A DNA stretch of 64,000 bases, from positions 62,001 through 126,000 of the forward strand of contig CAIVPX010000052.1 of assembly GCA_903907905.1 (NCBI GenBank), written 5' to 3'. The notes under the pieces were generated by a model. That model did not search any database, was not told the origin of the DNA, and was given only the letters and a program-made list of their open reading frames with translations. The stretch is from an uncultured bacterium (GTDB lineage: Bacteria > Pseudomonadota > Gammaproteobacteria > Burkholderiales > Burkholderiaceae_E). The translations under genes and the position numbers were made by a program. Shown here in pieces: positions 36,069 through 46,049 of this stretch. Each line of letters begins with the position of its first letter. Within the stretch, counting starts at the first letter, position 1.

Positions 36069-36765
36069 GGAAGCCCCGGAAGCTCGCGAATTCTTCGACG
36101 CCAGCCCTCGCCCGCTCGAATTGGTTCACCGGATGCCGGTCATCGGCATAACCAATGGCGAAGCCACAGTACAGAATCCAGTCGGGCGAGGGCTTGAGAA
36201 AAGCGTTGACGGTATGGGCGTAGCGCGCCCAAGCCTCCTGCGGGCAACTGTCAAGTCCCTGCTCGCGCAGTAGCAACATGAGCGACTGCATGTACATGCC
36301 GATGTCGGCCCATTGTGGGCCGTTGTGCTTGCGGTTCACGTAAAAGAACAAGGCCACCGGCGCCCCGAAAAAATCAAAGTTCCGGTGATGCCACGCCTGT
36401 CGCGCGGCGGCGTCGTCCTTGCCGATTCCCAGCGCCTCGTACAGGGCGACGCCCATCGCCAGGCGACGTGCGCGGTCGACCCCTTCCAGCGGGCTGGGGT
36501 AAATCTTGAAGTCAACCGCCTCGCCATCCTCGGTCTCGCCGTTGGGCTTGTCGATCAACCGCCGGCGCATGATCGCCTTGAGTTCTTCGAGCGGCTCGTT
36601 CTTGAGCACAATCAGTTGCCAGGGCTGCAGATTGCCGCCCGAGGGGGCCCAGGACGCCTGCGCGAGGACACGGCGAATCAGCGCTTCATCGACCTCAGTC
36701 GGAAGAAACGCACGCACCGAGCGACGGGTCGCGACGGCATCACTGACGGTTTTAGAGGACGGCAT
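36058..36765 (-). CDS. Nitroreductase-family FMN oxidoreductase
   Basis: 235 residues. FMN-binding start ATRRSVRAFLP and SWAPSGGNLQPWQ are standard, with a C-terminal segment PDWILYCGFAIGY. The protein reduces quinones, nitro groups or related compounds in the cytoplasm. Its ATG directly follows the stop of the fused ABC ATPase gene, so it is the last gene of the permease operon starting near 40.5 kb. Why a flavin reductase travels with a peptide importer is unclear; it may process the imported compound. Confidence 0.9.
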   Translation of the reverse strand: MPSSKTVSDAVATRRSVRAFLPTEVDEALIRRVLAQASWAPSGGNLQPWQLIVLKNEPLEELKAIMRRRLIDKPNGETEDGEAVDFKIYPSPLEGVDRARRLAMGVALYEALGIGKDDAAARQAWHHRNFDFFGAPVALFFYVNRKHNGPQWADIGMYMQSLMLLLREQGLDSCPQEAWARYAHTVNAFLKPSPDWILYCGFAIGYADDRHPVNQFERARAGVEEFASFRGFRSD

Positions 36766-38553
36766 TCAAACACTCCAGAGACAGGCAGCGGCTTGGGGCG
36801 GTGCGAATCGGATTCGCGGCGCGGCCTCGAGCAGGCTGCGGGTGTAGGGCTCGCGCGGCGCCGACCATAGGCCGTCGGGGGTCCCGGTTTCAATCAGCCG
36901 CCCGTTACGCATGACATGGACCCGGTCGGCAATGTATCGCACCACCGACAAGTCGTGCGAAATGAATAAATAGGCCAGCCCCAGTTCGTCCTTCAGCGCG
37001 GCGAGCAAGTTCAGGATTTGCGCCTGGATTGACACATCGAGCGCCGAAACCGGCTCGTCCAGCACCACCAGCCTCGGGCGCAGCACCAGGGCTCGCGCAA
37101 TCCCGATGCGTTGCCGCTGACCACCCGAAAACTCGTTCGGAAACCGCGCAGCGGCCGAAGCCGAAAGCCCCACCCGCTCGAGCATCTCCAGCATCCGGCG
37201 CGTGCGCGCAGCCGCAGAGGACTCACCGTGCACCCGCAGCACCGCGTCGAGAATATCTCCGACGGAGTGCCTTGGATTGAGTGAGCCGAAAGGGTCCTGA
37301 AATACCATCTGAACCTGACGACGCCAGGCGCGCAATTCGCGTTCAGGCAGGCGAGCGATATCGGTGCCGTCGAAGACAATCTGCCCCGACTCGATGGGAA
37401 TCAGGCGCAACAAGGCCCGAGCAATGGATGACTTTCCGCAACCCGACTCGCCAACCAGAGCAAGGGTTTCGCCATGCCCGATCGAGCATGACACCTCATT
37501 CACCGCACGGACGGGCTTGCCCACCGAGCGCTCGTAGGCGACACACAGGCCCCGCACCTCGAGGAGCGGCGCCGCCTGCGAACCGCGGACCAAGGGCGAT
37601 GGACCTGACGCAGGCACCACGGGTCGAACCAGTCGGAAGGACAATGGCTCGGCCGCGCCTGCCGACCCGCCCTCCGCATGTATTTCGGCCAAGCGACTTG
37701 AACGGTAGTGCAGGCGCTGGCCCCAGTGCAGCGACGACCCGAGCAGCGCTTGCGAGTAGGGATGCGCCGGCTGGGTGAACAACTGTTCGACAGGGGCCGC
37801 CTCGAGCCTCTCGCCGGCGTACATCACGGCGACCTCGTCTGCCCATTCGGCCACGATACCCAGATCGTGGGTGATGAGCAGCAACGACATATCGAGATCG
37901 CGGCGAAGGCGCCCGAGCAACGCCAGGATCTGCGACTGGATCGTGACATCCAGCGCCGTGGTGGGCTCATCGGCCACCAGCAACCGCGGCTGACACGCCA
38001 CCGCCATCGCGATCATCACGCGCTGGCGCTGTCCGCCCGAGAGTTGATGGGGGTAGTCGCCCGCGCGACGGTGCGGCTCAGGAATTTGCACCAGATCGAG
38101 CAACTGGATAGACCGCTGACGCGCCGCGCGTGAACTCATGCCGAGGTGGGCACGCAAGACCTCCGTCACCTGCTCGCCCACCGCGTGCACCGGATTAAGT
38201 GAAGTCATCGGCTCCTGGAAAATCATGGAGATGGCACGACCGCGCAGGCCGCGCAGGGCCCGTTCGGGCATTGCAAGCAGATCCTGGCCATCAAAAAGAA
38301 TGGATCCGGTGACGCCCGCATGGGGCGGCAACAGCCCCATGATCGCCAGCGCAGTACTCGACTTGCCACAGCCCGACTCCCCCACCAGGGCAAGTGTTCG
38401 GCCGCGGGCCAGATCGAAACTGAGGCCCCTCACCGCGTGCTCGGCCATGCGCCCGTGGCCGAAGCGTACGTTCAGGCCGCGAACCGACAACAGCGGCGGC
38501 GCCTCGACCTGCGCCTGAGACTCACCCGAACTGGCCGATAAAGCGTGGGTCAT
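36766..38553 (-). CDS. Peptide-type ABC importer ATPase, two ATPase domains fused (DppD-DppF type)
   Basis: 595 residues made of two complete ATPase domains. First half: Walker [13 protein letters not shown], signature [12 protein letters not shown], Walker [13 protein letters not shown]. Second half: [36 protein letters not shown]. This is the YejF-like fusion; most dipeptide systems, including the second one in this window (58278-60244), use two separate proteins. It energises the two permeases encoded just upstream (38562-40493). Confidence 0.95.
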   Translation of the reverse strand: MTHALSASSGESQAQVEAPPLLSVRGLNVRFGHGRMAEHAVRGLSFDLARGRTLALVGESGCGKSSTALAIMGLLPPHAGVTGSILFDGQDLLAMPERALRGLRGRAISMIFQEPMTSLNPVHAVGEQVTEVLRAHLGMSSRAARQRSIQLLDLVQIPEPHRRAGDYPHQLSGGQRQRVMIAMAVACQPRLLVADEPTTALDVTIQSQILALLGRLRRDLDMSLLLITHDLGIVAEWADEVAVMYAGERLEAAPVEQLFTQPAHPYSQALLGSSLHWGQRLHYRSSRLAEIHAEGGSAGAAEPLSFRLVRPVVPASGPSPLVRGSQAAPLLEVRGLCVAYERSVGKPVRAVNEVSCSIGHGETLALVGESGCGKSSIARALLRLIPIESGQIVFDGTDIARLPERELRAWRRQVQMVFQDPFGSLNPRHSVGDILDAVLRVHGESSAAARTRRMLEMLERVGLSASAAARFPNEFSGGQRQRIGIARALVLRPRLVVLDEPVSALDVSIQAQILNLLAALKDELGLAYLFISHDLSVVRYIADRVHVMRNGRLIETGTPDGLWSAPREPYTRSLLEAAPRIRFAPPQAAACLWSV

Positions 38554-38561
38554 CGTCGGAT

Positions 38562-39509
38562 TCAGCGCTTGCGCAGGCGAGGATTGAAGGCGTCGTTGAG
38601 GCCGTCGCCCAGCAGGTTCAGCGCCAATACCGTCAGCACAATGGCCCCTCCGGGCATGGCGCTGAGGTACCAGGCGGTGCGAAGAAACTCACGGCCCTCG
38701 CCCACCATTCGCCCCCAGGACACCGCATTGGGGTCCGTCATGCCCAGAAAGGACAGCGCAGATTCCATCAGGATGGCGGTAGCCACCAGCACCGCCGTCG
38801 TGACGATGACGGGTGGCAGCGCATTGGGCAGGATTTCATGAAAGATGATCCGGGCATGACCAAAACCCGCGCTTCGCGCCGCGAGCACAAATTCGGACTC
38901 GCGCAAACTACGGAACTCGGCGCGCACCAACCGCGCAATGACGGGCCAGGACGCGAGGCCGATGGCGAAGACGACCACGCCCACCGATGGCCGGCCGATC
39001 GTCACGATCACGATCACCAACAGGAAGGAGGGAACCGTCTGAAACAGCTCGGTAAGGCGAACCAGCAGGTCATCGAGCCATCCGCCAAAGTAGCCCCCCA
39101 GTGCGCCCACAATAATGCCGATCGACAGACTGAGCACAGCCGCCACCGCCCCCACGGCCAGCGAAATCCTCGCGCCGTGGGCGATGCCGGCCAACACATC
39201 GCGGCCCATTGAGTCGGTACCCAGGGGAAAGCTCAGGCTTTGTCCAGGCGACAGCAGCGGCGGCGCCACCATCGCCAGCGGATCGCCCGGGAACAGCCAT
39301 GGCGCCGTGAGCGCCAGCGCCAGCATGGCAATCAACAGCGCTGCGCCCACCCGTGCCGCCGCATCGTGCCAGATGGCCCGGCAAACCGGATACTTTGACA
39401 CCTGTGTCACACGATCTGCAGCGAGCACGACCTGGGTTGTCGCTGTCTGTCCGGCACCGGCATGTGGCTCGAGGGGCGAGGTCGGGGGAGAAGTCACTGT
39501 TTGCCCCAC
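38562..39509 (-). CDS. Peptide-type ABC importer permease (DppC type)
   Basis: 315 residues. An N-terminal tail of about 60 residues precedes the first helix. LLSPGQSLSFPLGTDSMGRDV is the DppC hallmark, and the ATPase-contact EAA loop (LRESEFVLAARSAGFGHARI) is present. The GTG start abuts the stop of the partner permease (TGAGTG). It forms the inner-membrane channel with the DppB-type subunit. Confidence 0.94.
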   Translation of the reverse strand: MGQTVTSPPTSPLEPHAGAGQTATTQVVLAADRVTQVSKYPVCRAIWHDAAARVGAALLIAMLALALTAPWLFPGDPLAMVAPPLLSPGQSLSFPLGTDSMGRDVLAGIAHGARISLAVGAVAAVLSLSIGIIVGALGGYFGGWLDDLLVRLTELFQTVPSFLLVIVIVTIGRPSVGVVVFAIGLASWPVIARLVRAEFRSLRESEFVLAARSAGFGHARIIFHEILPNALPPVIVTTAVLVATAILMESALSFLGMTDPNAVSWGRMVGEGREFLRTAWYLSAMPGGAIVLTVLALNLLGDGLNDAFNPRLRKR

Positions 39510-40493
39510 TCAACGAAACCGGACACGAGGATCCAGCAGCGCCTGCAGCAGGTCCACGAGCAGGTTGGCGGCAATGACCAGCAGGGAGGACAGCAGCAGG
39601 ATTCCCAGCAGCACCACATGGTCGCGGGCCATGACCGACTCGAAGGCCAGCCGCCCCAAGCCGGGCCAGCTGAACACCGATTCGATCACCACGGCGCCGC
39701 CGAGCATCGCGCCAACGTGAAGCCCGGCGACCGTGGTGACCGGCATCATCGCGTTGCGCAAGACATGGTGCAGCGTGACCGCGATCGGCCCAAGACCCTT
39801 GGCACGGGCGGTTCGCACAAAGTCTTGCTGGCTAACTTCCAGACATGCAGAGCGGGTCAACCGGGCAAAGATCGCCACGTAAAAGGCGGCCATCGACAGC
39901 GCAGGCAGAACAAGATAACGGGCCCGATCGGCGATTGCGGCCCAGCCCGTATGGCCTGCGCCAATGGTGGCCGTTCCGCCCGAGGGCAACCAGCCGAGCT
40001 GCACCGAGAACAGCACGATCGCCATCAGCGCAAGCCAGAACCCTGGCGTCGAGTACAGCACGAGCGCCAGAACCGACAGCACGCGGTCGGGCCAGCGCCC
40101 CACTCGCGTCGCCATGATCACGCCCATGGCGATGCCCACCATCAGCGCAATCGTCAACGCACTGCCCATCAGGAGCAGCGTGTTGCCGAGGCGGGAGGCG
40201 ACGAGCTCGACCACGGGCAGGTTGAAGCGCGGCGAGACCCCCAGGCTGAAGTGCGCGAGCTGGCTCAGGTAGCGTGCCAGGCGCTCGAGCACCGGCAGAT
40301 CAAGCCCGAAGCGAGCGCGAAGCTGCTCCATCATCTCGGCGGTGGCTGACCCGGCTTCGGCGGCGGCCGCCTGAGCCGCGTCACCCGGCACCCATTGCAG
40401 GAGCAGAAAATTGAGTACGACGATACCCAGCACGGTCGGCACCGCCTGCGCGAGGGTGCGCAGCAGAATTCGCCAGACGAGGGGAAGTGGCAT
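39510..40493 (-). CDS. Peptide-type ABC importer permease (DppB type)
   Basis: About 327 residues from the ATG at 40493; a GTG at 40523 would add ten residues unlike the family. The N-terminal helix LAQAVPTVLGIVVLNFLL and QWVPGDAA are typical of DppB. The EAA loop is EVSQQDFVRTARAKGLGPIA. First gene of the minus-strand operon of permeases, fused ATPase and nitroreductase; the binding protein is divergent at 40649. Confidence 0.93.
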   Translation of the reverse strand: MPLPLVWRILLRTLAQAVPTVLGIVVLNFLLLQWVPGDAAQAAAAEAGSATAEMMEQLRARFGLDLPVLERLARYLSQLAHFSLGVSPRFNLPVVELVASRLGNTLLLMGSALTIALMVGIAMGVIMATRVGRWPDRVLSVLALVLYSTPGFWLALMAIVLFSVQLGWLPSGGTATIGAGHTGWAAIADRARYLVLPALSMAAFYVAIFARLTRSACLEVSQQDFVRTARAKGLGPIAVTLHHVLRNAMMPVTTVAGLHVGAMLGGAVVIESVFSWPGLGRLAFESVMARDHVVLLGILLLSSLLVIAANLLVDLLQALLDPRVRFR

Positions 40494-40545
40494 CGGGCTC
40501 AGCCAATGTAAGGGGACAGGCACAGCAGGCGTGCGGCAAAAAAAT

Positions 40546-40551
40546 TATACT
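40546..40551 (+). promoter_or_regulatory. Possible -10 box for the divergent ABC binding-protein gene
   Basis: TATACT in an A-rich stretch (CAAAAAAATTATACTGG), about 100 bases before the binding-protein ATG, in the spacer 40494-40648 between two divergent transcripts. A -35 box is not clear. The spacer must also hold the permease operon promoter. Confidence 0.35.
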
Positions 40552-40648
40552 GGGTCGTTTGCGTGCATCCCGCCCTCAGGCAGGGTGTCTGTCTGTCACT
40601 CCCACAGCCTATTTGCCCGGGCTGTCGGGTCCCGCGGAGTTTAATTTC

Positions 40649-42241
40649 ATGGCCCTCACCAAATTGTGGTCCTCAATCGTCTGGCGCCGATCGGCGCTAG
40701 TGCTCTGCGCCGCCGCCTTCGCGGCGACTGGCGCCACGGCCCAACCCCGCCATGGCGGCACGCTTAACTGGGTCGTCAATCCGATTCCCACCTCCCTCGT
40801 TCCGCTCAATACCTCGGCGGGCGGCAATACCGATATCGGCCCCAAGATCGTCGAAGGGCTACTGACCTACGATCAGGACCTCAAACCGCTGCCGCTGCTC
40901 GCCACGGCGTGGCGGGTCAGCGCCGATGGCCTGCAGTACCGCTTCGAGTTGCGCAAGGGCGTCAAGTGGCACGACGGAAAGGACTTCACCTCTGCGGATG
41001 TAGCCTTTTCGATCAACACGCTCAAGCAGGTCCACCCGAGGGGCCGCGGCACCTTTGCGAGCGTCACAGAGGTACAGACGCCTGACGCTCACACCGCCAT
41101 CGTCGTGCTCAGCAAGCCCGCGCCCGCGATGCTCACCGCGCTGGCATCAGCCGAATCGCCCATCGTTCCCCGGCACCTGTATGAAGGCACCGACATTGCC
41201 ACCAACAAGTACAACCGCGAACCGGTCGGCACCGGTCCCTTCAAGTTCAAGGAATGGGTACAAGGCAGCCACGCCGTGCTCGAGCGTAATCCTGACTATT
41301 GGGACAAGCCCAAGCCCTACCTCGACCGGATCGTGATCCGATTCATCCCCGACGCGGTGGCCCGTGCTGCGGCGCTCGAATCGGGAGAAGTCGACCTCGG
41401 GAACGCCGTGATCCCGCTGTCGGAGGTAGCGCGATTCGGCAAGCTGCCCAACCTGGTGGTTGACTCGACGCAGTGGCCGTTCTGGGGTAATCACCAGCAG
41501 GTTTATTTCAATCTGGACAGCCCCCTGATGAAGGACATCACCGTTCGCCGAGCCATCGCACAGGCGATCGATGTCAACGCCTACAACAATGTGGTGTGGT
41601 TCGGCTACGGCAAGGTCTCGGCCTCGATCATCGGGGCGGCCATGACCCGCTATCACGACCCCAGTGTCAAGCATCAGCCCTTCGACCCGAAAGCGGCCGA
41701 GGCCGCACTGGATGCGGCCGGGCACAAGCGCGGCGCCAACGGCATCCGCTTCAAGATGCGTCTGCTCTATAACCCCTTCCTCGAGCGCCGAACCGCCGAC
41801 TTTCTGCGTCAGTCGCTCGCCCGCGTGGGCATCGACGCCGAGATCGAGAGCTACGATTTCCCCACCTACACACGCAAGGTCTACACCGATCGCGCCTTCG
41901 ACATGACCGCCGAGAGCCTGATCAACCTGTTTGACCCCACGGTCGGTGTACAGCGCGTGTTCTGGTCGAAAAACTTCAAGATCGGTCTGCCCTTCTCCAA
42001 CGCGCCGCACTACGTCAGCGAAGAAGCCGACCGACTGCTGGAGGCAGCGGCCGTCGAACCCACTGAGGCCAAGCGTCGGCAATTGTTCATCGACCTGCAG
42101 CGCCGCGTGGCGGCGGACATCCCCTCGATCGAATTCGGCGCAAACCCCAACATCACGGTCGCGGCAAGAAAGGTCAAGAACTACGCGCCCACGGCTGAAG
42201 GGGCTCGCGGCAGTTTCGCTGACCTCTACCTGCAGCCCTGA
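40649..42241 (+). CDS. ABC importer periplasmic binding protein (peptide/opine type, SBP family 5)
   Basis: 530 residues from the ATG at 40649, with GGAG about 10 bases before it. Signal peptide ends ATGATAQ. Family marks: RHGGTLNWVVNP at the mature start, KWHDGKDFTSADVAFSI, and REPVGTGPFKFKEWVQGS. It captures an oligopeptide or similar compound in the periplasm for the divergent permease operon (36766-40493), which has no binding protein of its own. The M24 peptidase gene downstream suggests peptides or modified amino acids. Confidence 0.95.
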   Translation: MALTKLWSSIVWRRSALVLCAAAFAATGATAQPRHGGTLNWVVNPIPTSLVPLNTSAGGNTDIGPKIVEGLLTYDQDLKPLPLLATAWRVSADGLQYRFELRKGVKWHDGKDFTSADVAFSINTLKQVHPRGRGTFASVTEVQTPDAHTAIVVLSKPAPAMLTALASAESPIVPRHLYEGTDIATNKYNREPVGTGPFKFKEWVQGSHAVLERNPDYWDKPKPYLDRIVIRFIPDAVARAAALESGEVDLGNAVIPLSEVARFGKLPNLVVDSTQWPFWGNHQQVYFNLDSPLMKDITVRRAIAQAIDVNAYNNVVWFGYGKVSASIIGAAMTRYHDPSVKHQPFDPKAAEAALDAAGHKRGANGIRFKMRLLYNPFLERRTADFLRQSLARVGIDAEIESYDFPTYTRKVYTDRAFDMTAESLINLFDPTVGVQRVFWSKNFKIGLPFSNAPHYVSEEADRLLEAAAVEPTEAKRRQLFIDLQRRVAADIPSIEFGANPNITVAARKVKNYAPTAEGARGSFADLYLQP

Positions 42242-42275
42242 GCACGCAGTCCGTTTGCAAACCTCACGACACGAC

Positions 42276-43520
42276 ATGGCCGACATCCCCCGAGCCCGCG
42301 CCAGCCGGATCATGAACCAGCAGGGGCTAGACGCCCTGCTGTTGGCCAAGCCTGAGAGCTTTACCTGGGCCACTGGCGCGCCTCCGGGGGTCGCTGCGTT
42401 TTTCAGGCGTGCGGGAGCAGCGATAGCGCTGGTCCCGGCTGACGAAACAGCGCCCGTGTCGGCCGTGTGCACCGAACTGTTTGCCGCACCCACGCGTGCG
42501 GCACTCGGGGAGGCGCAGGTGCTGACCCACCCCGACTGGGTCGAGACGGCCGACATTCGCACCTGGCTGCCAAGCAACAAAGGCGCCGCTGACCTCATCA
42601 ACCGGGCCTGGACGCTTCGCGAACGACCCGCTGGTTTCGGTCGCCCCGCCGCCTACGATGCTGCGGCCGCATTCAGCGCGCTGCAGGCCCTCCTCGTGCG
42701 CGAGGGGCTAGTCGGCGCGCGCATCGGGCTCGACCTCGACTTCTGGCCGGCCGCCGACTTTCAGTTTTTGCAGGCCACCCTTCAGGGCCCCACCTGGGTG
42801 GACGCGAGCCCCGAGATCGCCCTGATCAAGGCGGTCAAGTCATCGCACGAAATCGACCGCCTGAAGGCTGCGGCCAGACTGGCCGAGGCGGGCATGCGTG
42901 CGGCCATCGCGACCGTGCGCCCTGGCATTCATCGGGATGAGATCGCCGCAGCCTGGAAGGCCGGTGTCGCCGCCGAGGCAGCGCAAGGCAGCGATCGGTT
43001 GACCGGACAGTGGGAGTACATCACGGTGGGTCCGCTGCCCTGGTCGGGCGGCGCCCATCTTCTGTCGGGCGATGTTCTCAAGTTTGACGTCGGATGCCTG
43101 GTCGAGGGCTACAGCTCCGACAGCGGGCGCACCTTCACGCTGGGCGCCGCACGGCCGCGCAGTCGCGAGATCATGTCAGCCTTGCATGAGGCCTTTCTGG
43201 CGGGGCTTGAGGCCTTGAGGCCAGGCCATACACTCAGTGAGGTGCATCGCCGGGCCACACAGGCCATGCACCGGGCCGGATTTACCCGCTTCGCGCGCGA
43301 TCATTTCGGCCATAGCCTGGGCCACGACACCTTTTGCGAGGTGGCGCCCTTCATGGCCGCGGCGGCGCACGAACCGATTGAGCCCGGCATGGTCCTGGCC
43401 TTCGAGACGCCCTTCTATGTTGACGGCGAAGGCGGCTTCATCATCGAGGATCAATTCCTCATCACTGCCCGCGACCCCGAACCCGCCTGGTCTTTACCGC
43501 GTACGCTGACCGAACTCTGA
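42276..43520 (+). CDS. M24-family metallopeptidase (Xaa-Pro peptidase type)
   Basis: 414 residues from the ATG at 42276. An N-terminal creatinase-like domain comes before the pita-bread catalytic domain. The five metal ligands are all there: Asp in KFDVGC, Asp in SSDSGRTF, His in HFGHSLGHD, Glu in AFETPF and Glu in IEDQF. The enzyme removes an N-terminal residue next to proline or splits a related amide such as creatine. No signal peptide, so it acts on what the adjoining ABC system brings in. Creatinase-like activity cannot be excluded. Confidence 0.9.
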   Translation: MADIPRARASRIMNQQGLDALLLAKPESFTWATGAPPGVAAFFRRAGAAIALVPADETAPVSAVCTELFAAPTRAALGEAQVLTHPDWVETADIRTWLPSNKGAADLINRAWTLRERPAGFGRPAAYDAAAAFSALQALLVREGLVGARIGLDLDFWPAADFQFLQATLQGPTWVDASPEIALIKAVKSSHEIDRLKAAARLAEAGMRAAIATVRPGIHRDEIAAAWKAGVAAEAAQGSDRLTGQWEYITVGPLPWSGGAHLLSGDVLKFDVGCLVEGYSSDSGRTFTLGAARPRSREIMSALHEAFLAGLEALRPGHTLSEVHRRATQAMHRAGFTRFARDHFGHSLGHDTFCEVAPFMAAAAHEPIEPGMVLAFETPFYVDGEGGFIIEDQFLITARDPEPAWSLPRTLTEL

Positions 43521-43555
43521 GTCCCATCGTGACACCCGGAAACAGGAGAGTCATC

Positions 43556-44536
43556 ATGTCCCCCAAGCGTTTATTCAGTCTTGCCACGGTCTGCGTCTCC
43601 CTCATGGGGTGGTGTGGCCAGGCGGCCGCGCAGGGCTATCCGTCTCGCCCGATCCGCCTGCTGGTTCCGCTGGCTGCGGGCAGTACCGCCGACATCATTT
43701 CGCGTGCAGTCGGCGGCGAACTCAGCAAGACCCTGGGTCAGCCTGTGGTGATCGAGAACAAGCCCGGCGCGGGCGGAACGATCGCCATGGCCGAGGTGGC
43801 ACGCGCGGCGCCCGATGGCTACACGCTCAGCTTTGCCTCGCAAGGCACCCTGGTCTTCAACCAGGCCCTCTACGACAAGCCTGGCTACGACTCAATGCGC
43901 GATTTCGCCACCATCAGCTTTGTCGGGGGCGTCTCCAACGTCATGATTGCGCCGCCCGCCAGCGCTGTCGCGCGGCCGGCCGACCTCGTTGCGCAGGCCC
44001 GTGCCAAACCCGGAACGCTCACCTTCTCGTCGGGTGGCAGCGGCACCAGCCACCACCTGTCGGGCGTGCTGTTTGCCCGGATGACGTCAACTGACTTGAT
44101 TCATGTGCCCTACAAAGGCGCGCCGCAGGGCATTCTCGCGGTCATGTCGGGCGAGGTGAACATGGGCTTTTTCAATACACCGACCGTGATCAGCCAGATT
44201 CGCGACAACAAGCTCAAGGCCTTGGCGGTCACCAGCCTGACGCGATCGCCGCTCTTGCCAGACGTACCCACGCTAGACGAACTGGGCGTGAAGGGCTACG
44301 AAGTGAATACCTGGTTCGGCTTCGTGACACGACACGGGACACCGCCCGAGATCATCGCTCGCCTGCATGCTGAGATCCGTCGCATTCTCGATGACCCGAC
44401 CCTCAAGGCCCGCCTGGACCAGCAGGGCTTTGAACTGGCGCCGCCCACCACACCCGAGCAGTTTGCCCGCATGGTGGCTGACGATCTGCAGAAGTGGGTC
44501 CCGCTGGTGAAACAGTCTGGCGCACGGGTGGACTGA
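43556..44536 (+). CDS. Bug-family (TctC-like) periplasmic solute receptor
   Basis: 326 residues from the ATG at 43556, chosen for its AGGAGAG ribosome site; an ATG-independent extension to 43529 lacks one. Signal peptide ends GQAAAQ. Motifs: YPSRPIRLLVPLAAGSTADI, ENKPGAGGTIAM, HVPYKGAPQGILAVMSG. It follows the M24 peptidase by 35 bases, so it is probably in the same transcript as the ABC binding protein. Two different receptor types in one unit is unusual. Confidence 0.92.
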   Translation: MSPKRLFSLATVCVSLMGWCGQAAAQGYPSRPIRLLVPLAAGSTADIISRAVGGELSKTLGQPVVIENKPGAGGTIAMAEVARAAPDGYTLSFASQGTLVFNQALYDKPGYDSMRDFATISFVGGVSNVMIAPPASAVARPADLVAQARAKPGTLTFSSGGSGTSHHLSGVLFARMTSTDLIHVPYKGAPQGILAVMSGEVNMGFFNTPTVISQIRDNKLKALAVTSLTRSPLLPDVPTLDELGVKGYEVNTWFGFVTRHGTPPEIIARLHAEIRRILDDPTLKARLDQQGFELAPPTTPEQFARMVADDLQKWVPLVKQSGARVD

Positions 44537-44549
44537 CCCATGCCGCTCT

Positions 44550-44565
44550 GGCCCGCGAGCGGGCC
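44550..44565. terminator. Short GC hairpin between converging genes
   Basis: GGCCCG-CGAG-CGGGCC, a perfect 6-base stem, 14 bases after the Bug receptor stop and before the converging sulfatase. A second palindrome CCAGGCGCCTGG lies at 44587-44598. No T run, so termination is only a possibility. Confidence 0.35.
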
Positions 44566-44614
44566 GAGCGTCGTGCGCTGAATCGGCCAGGCGCCTGGCG
44601 CGGTGCCCGCCCGG

Positions 44615-46003
44615 TCAGAGCCCGACGGCCTCCTTCACCAAGGTGCCGAGTTCGCGTCTGAGCTTGGCGCGCACCCCCGCATGCGCCTTTGACGCATTGA
44701 GGTTACGCAGTTCATAGGGGTCGTCACTCAGGTCGTACAACTCGTCGAGTTCGCCATCACGCCCGCGGTTGACCCAATGGATGTACTTGTAGCGCTCGGT
44801 CCGGATGGCCTTGTAGGTCATGCCAACCAGCCAGGGCATGGCGTTTTCGGCCCAGTACTCGACCAGCACGCCTTGCCGAAGACGCGTACGCGCCGAGCCA
44901 AACATCGGAACGAGTGAGCGCCCTTGAATCTGCGGACCGGGCTTGCCGCCGGCAAGTTCGATCAGGGTGGGCGCAATGTCCTGGCAGATCACCAGACCCG
45001 ACCGGACCGAGCCCGCCTTGATCAGTGACGGAAAGCGAACCGCAAAGGGCGATCGGATGCCCTCTTCGTAGGCGAAACGTCGTTCGGGACCCAGTCCGTG
45101 CTCGCCGAAGAAGTAGCCGTTGTCCCCGAGGAAGACGATGCACGTGTTGTCGAGCTGCCCGCGTTGCTCGAGCGTGTCGAGAATGCGACCCACCCCCTCG
45201 TCGACCGCCGCCATCATTCTCGCGCGAAGGCGGATCTCTTCCTGCGTCCCGGCATGAATGGCCTTGAGAATCTGCTTGGACAGCTTGCCACGCTTGAGAT
45301 CGAAGCACTCGGCCCAGGCGGGCTTGGTCTTGACCACCTCTTGCGGCGGCATCATGTTGGGCGTGGGCGGGAAGATGTCGCGCTTGTACAGGTCGCGATG
45401 TCGCTCGGCGACGACGTAGCCCCCCTGGGCGGAGATTCGGAGCGTGCCATCGGCGGCTTGCTCGGCATCGGGGTGGACGGCCTTGTGTGCGAAAAAAAGC
45501 GAAAAGGGTTTGTCGCGCTTTTTCTTCAGGAACGACACCGCGTGCTCGTTCATGATGTCGGTGATGTAGCCCGAATGCTGGCGGTACCGGCCGTTATGGT
45601 TGAGCATCGGGTCCATCAGCTTGCCGTGCCCGTCATAGCTGATCCAGTGGTCATAGCCCGGCCGGGGCTTGCCGTCATTGCCCATGTGCCACTTGCCGAT
45701 ATGCGCCGTTTCATAGCCCAGGCGCTGCAATTCGAGGTGGTAATTGGGCAGGCGATGGCTCATAGCGTCGCGCGCCACGTTATCGATGATGCCGTGACGG
45801 CTCGCGTACTGGCCGCTGACGATCGAGGCTCGATTGGGCGAACAGATCGGCGTTGTATGAAAGGCGCGGGTGAACAGAGCGCCCTCGTGCGCAATGCGAT
45901 CGATGTACGGCGTCTTCATGTAGGGATGACCGCCCGCGCCGAATTCGTCGTAACGCAGGTCGTCGATCAGGATCACCAGCAGGTTCGGGGGGCGCTTGCG
46001 CAA
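44615..46003 (-). CDS. Type I sulfatase (formylglycine-dependent, arylsulfatase/alkaline phosphatase superfamily)
   Basis: 462 residues from a TTG start with GGAG nearby. The sulfatase signature CSPNR (Cys54 in the C-x-P-x-R core) marks the residue that becomes formylglycine. Metal residues appear in VILIDDLRYDE and FLGDNGYFFGEHG, and HTTPICSPNRASIVSGQYAS is the full active-site context. It removes sulfate from an organic ester. No signal peptide is visible, so it may act inside the cell. No formylglycine-generating enzyme is in the window and must come from elsewhere in the genome. It is followed upstream in transcription by the PanB-like gene on the same strand, 46 bases apart. Confidence 0.9.
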   Translation of the reverse strand: MRKRPPNLLVILIDDLRYDEFGAGGHPYMKTPYIDRIAHEGALFTRAFHTTPICSPNRASIVSGQYASRHGIIDNVARDAMSHRLPNYHLELQRLGYETAHIGKWHMGNDGKPRPGYDHWISYDGHGKLMDPMLNHNGRYRQHSGYITDIMNEHAVSFLKKKRDKPFSLFFAHKAVHPDAEQAADGTLRISAQGGYVVAERHRDLYKRDIFPPTPNMMPPQEVVKTKPAWAECFDLKRGKLSKQILKAIHAGTQEEIRLRARMMAAVDEGVGRILDTLEQRGQLDNTCIVFLGDNGYFFGEHGLGPERRFAYEEGIRSPFAVRFPSLIKAGSVRSGLVICQDIAPTLIELAGGKPGPQIQGRSLVPMFGSARTRLRQGVLVEYWAENAMPWLVGMTYKAIRTERYKYIHWVNRGRDGELDELYDLSDDPYELRNLNASKAHAGVRAKLRRELGTLVKEAVGL

Positions 46004-46049
46004 GGCGGTCTCCAGCGGCAGTCAGGAAATACGGTCGGTAGCGAGGCAA

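Noticed and set aside
41147-42601. 484-codon minus-strand open frame
   Set aside because: Antisense to the ABC binding protein and the M24 peptidase start; no motif, and it spans two real genes.
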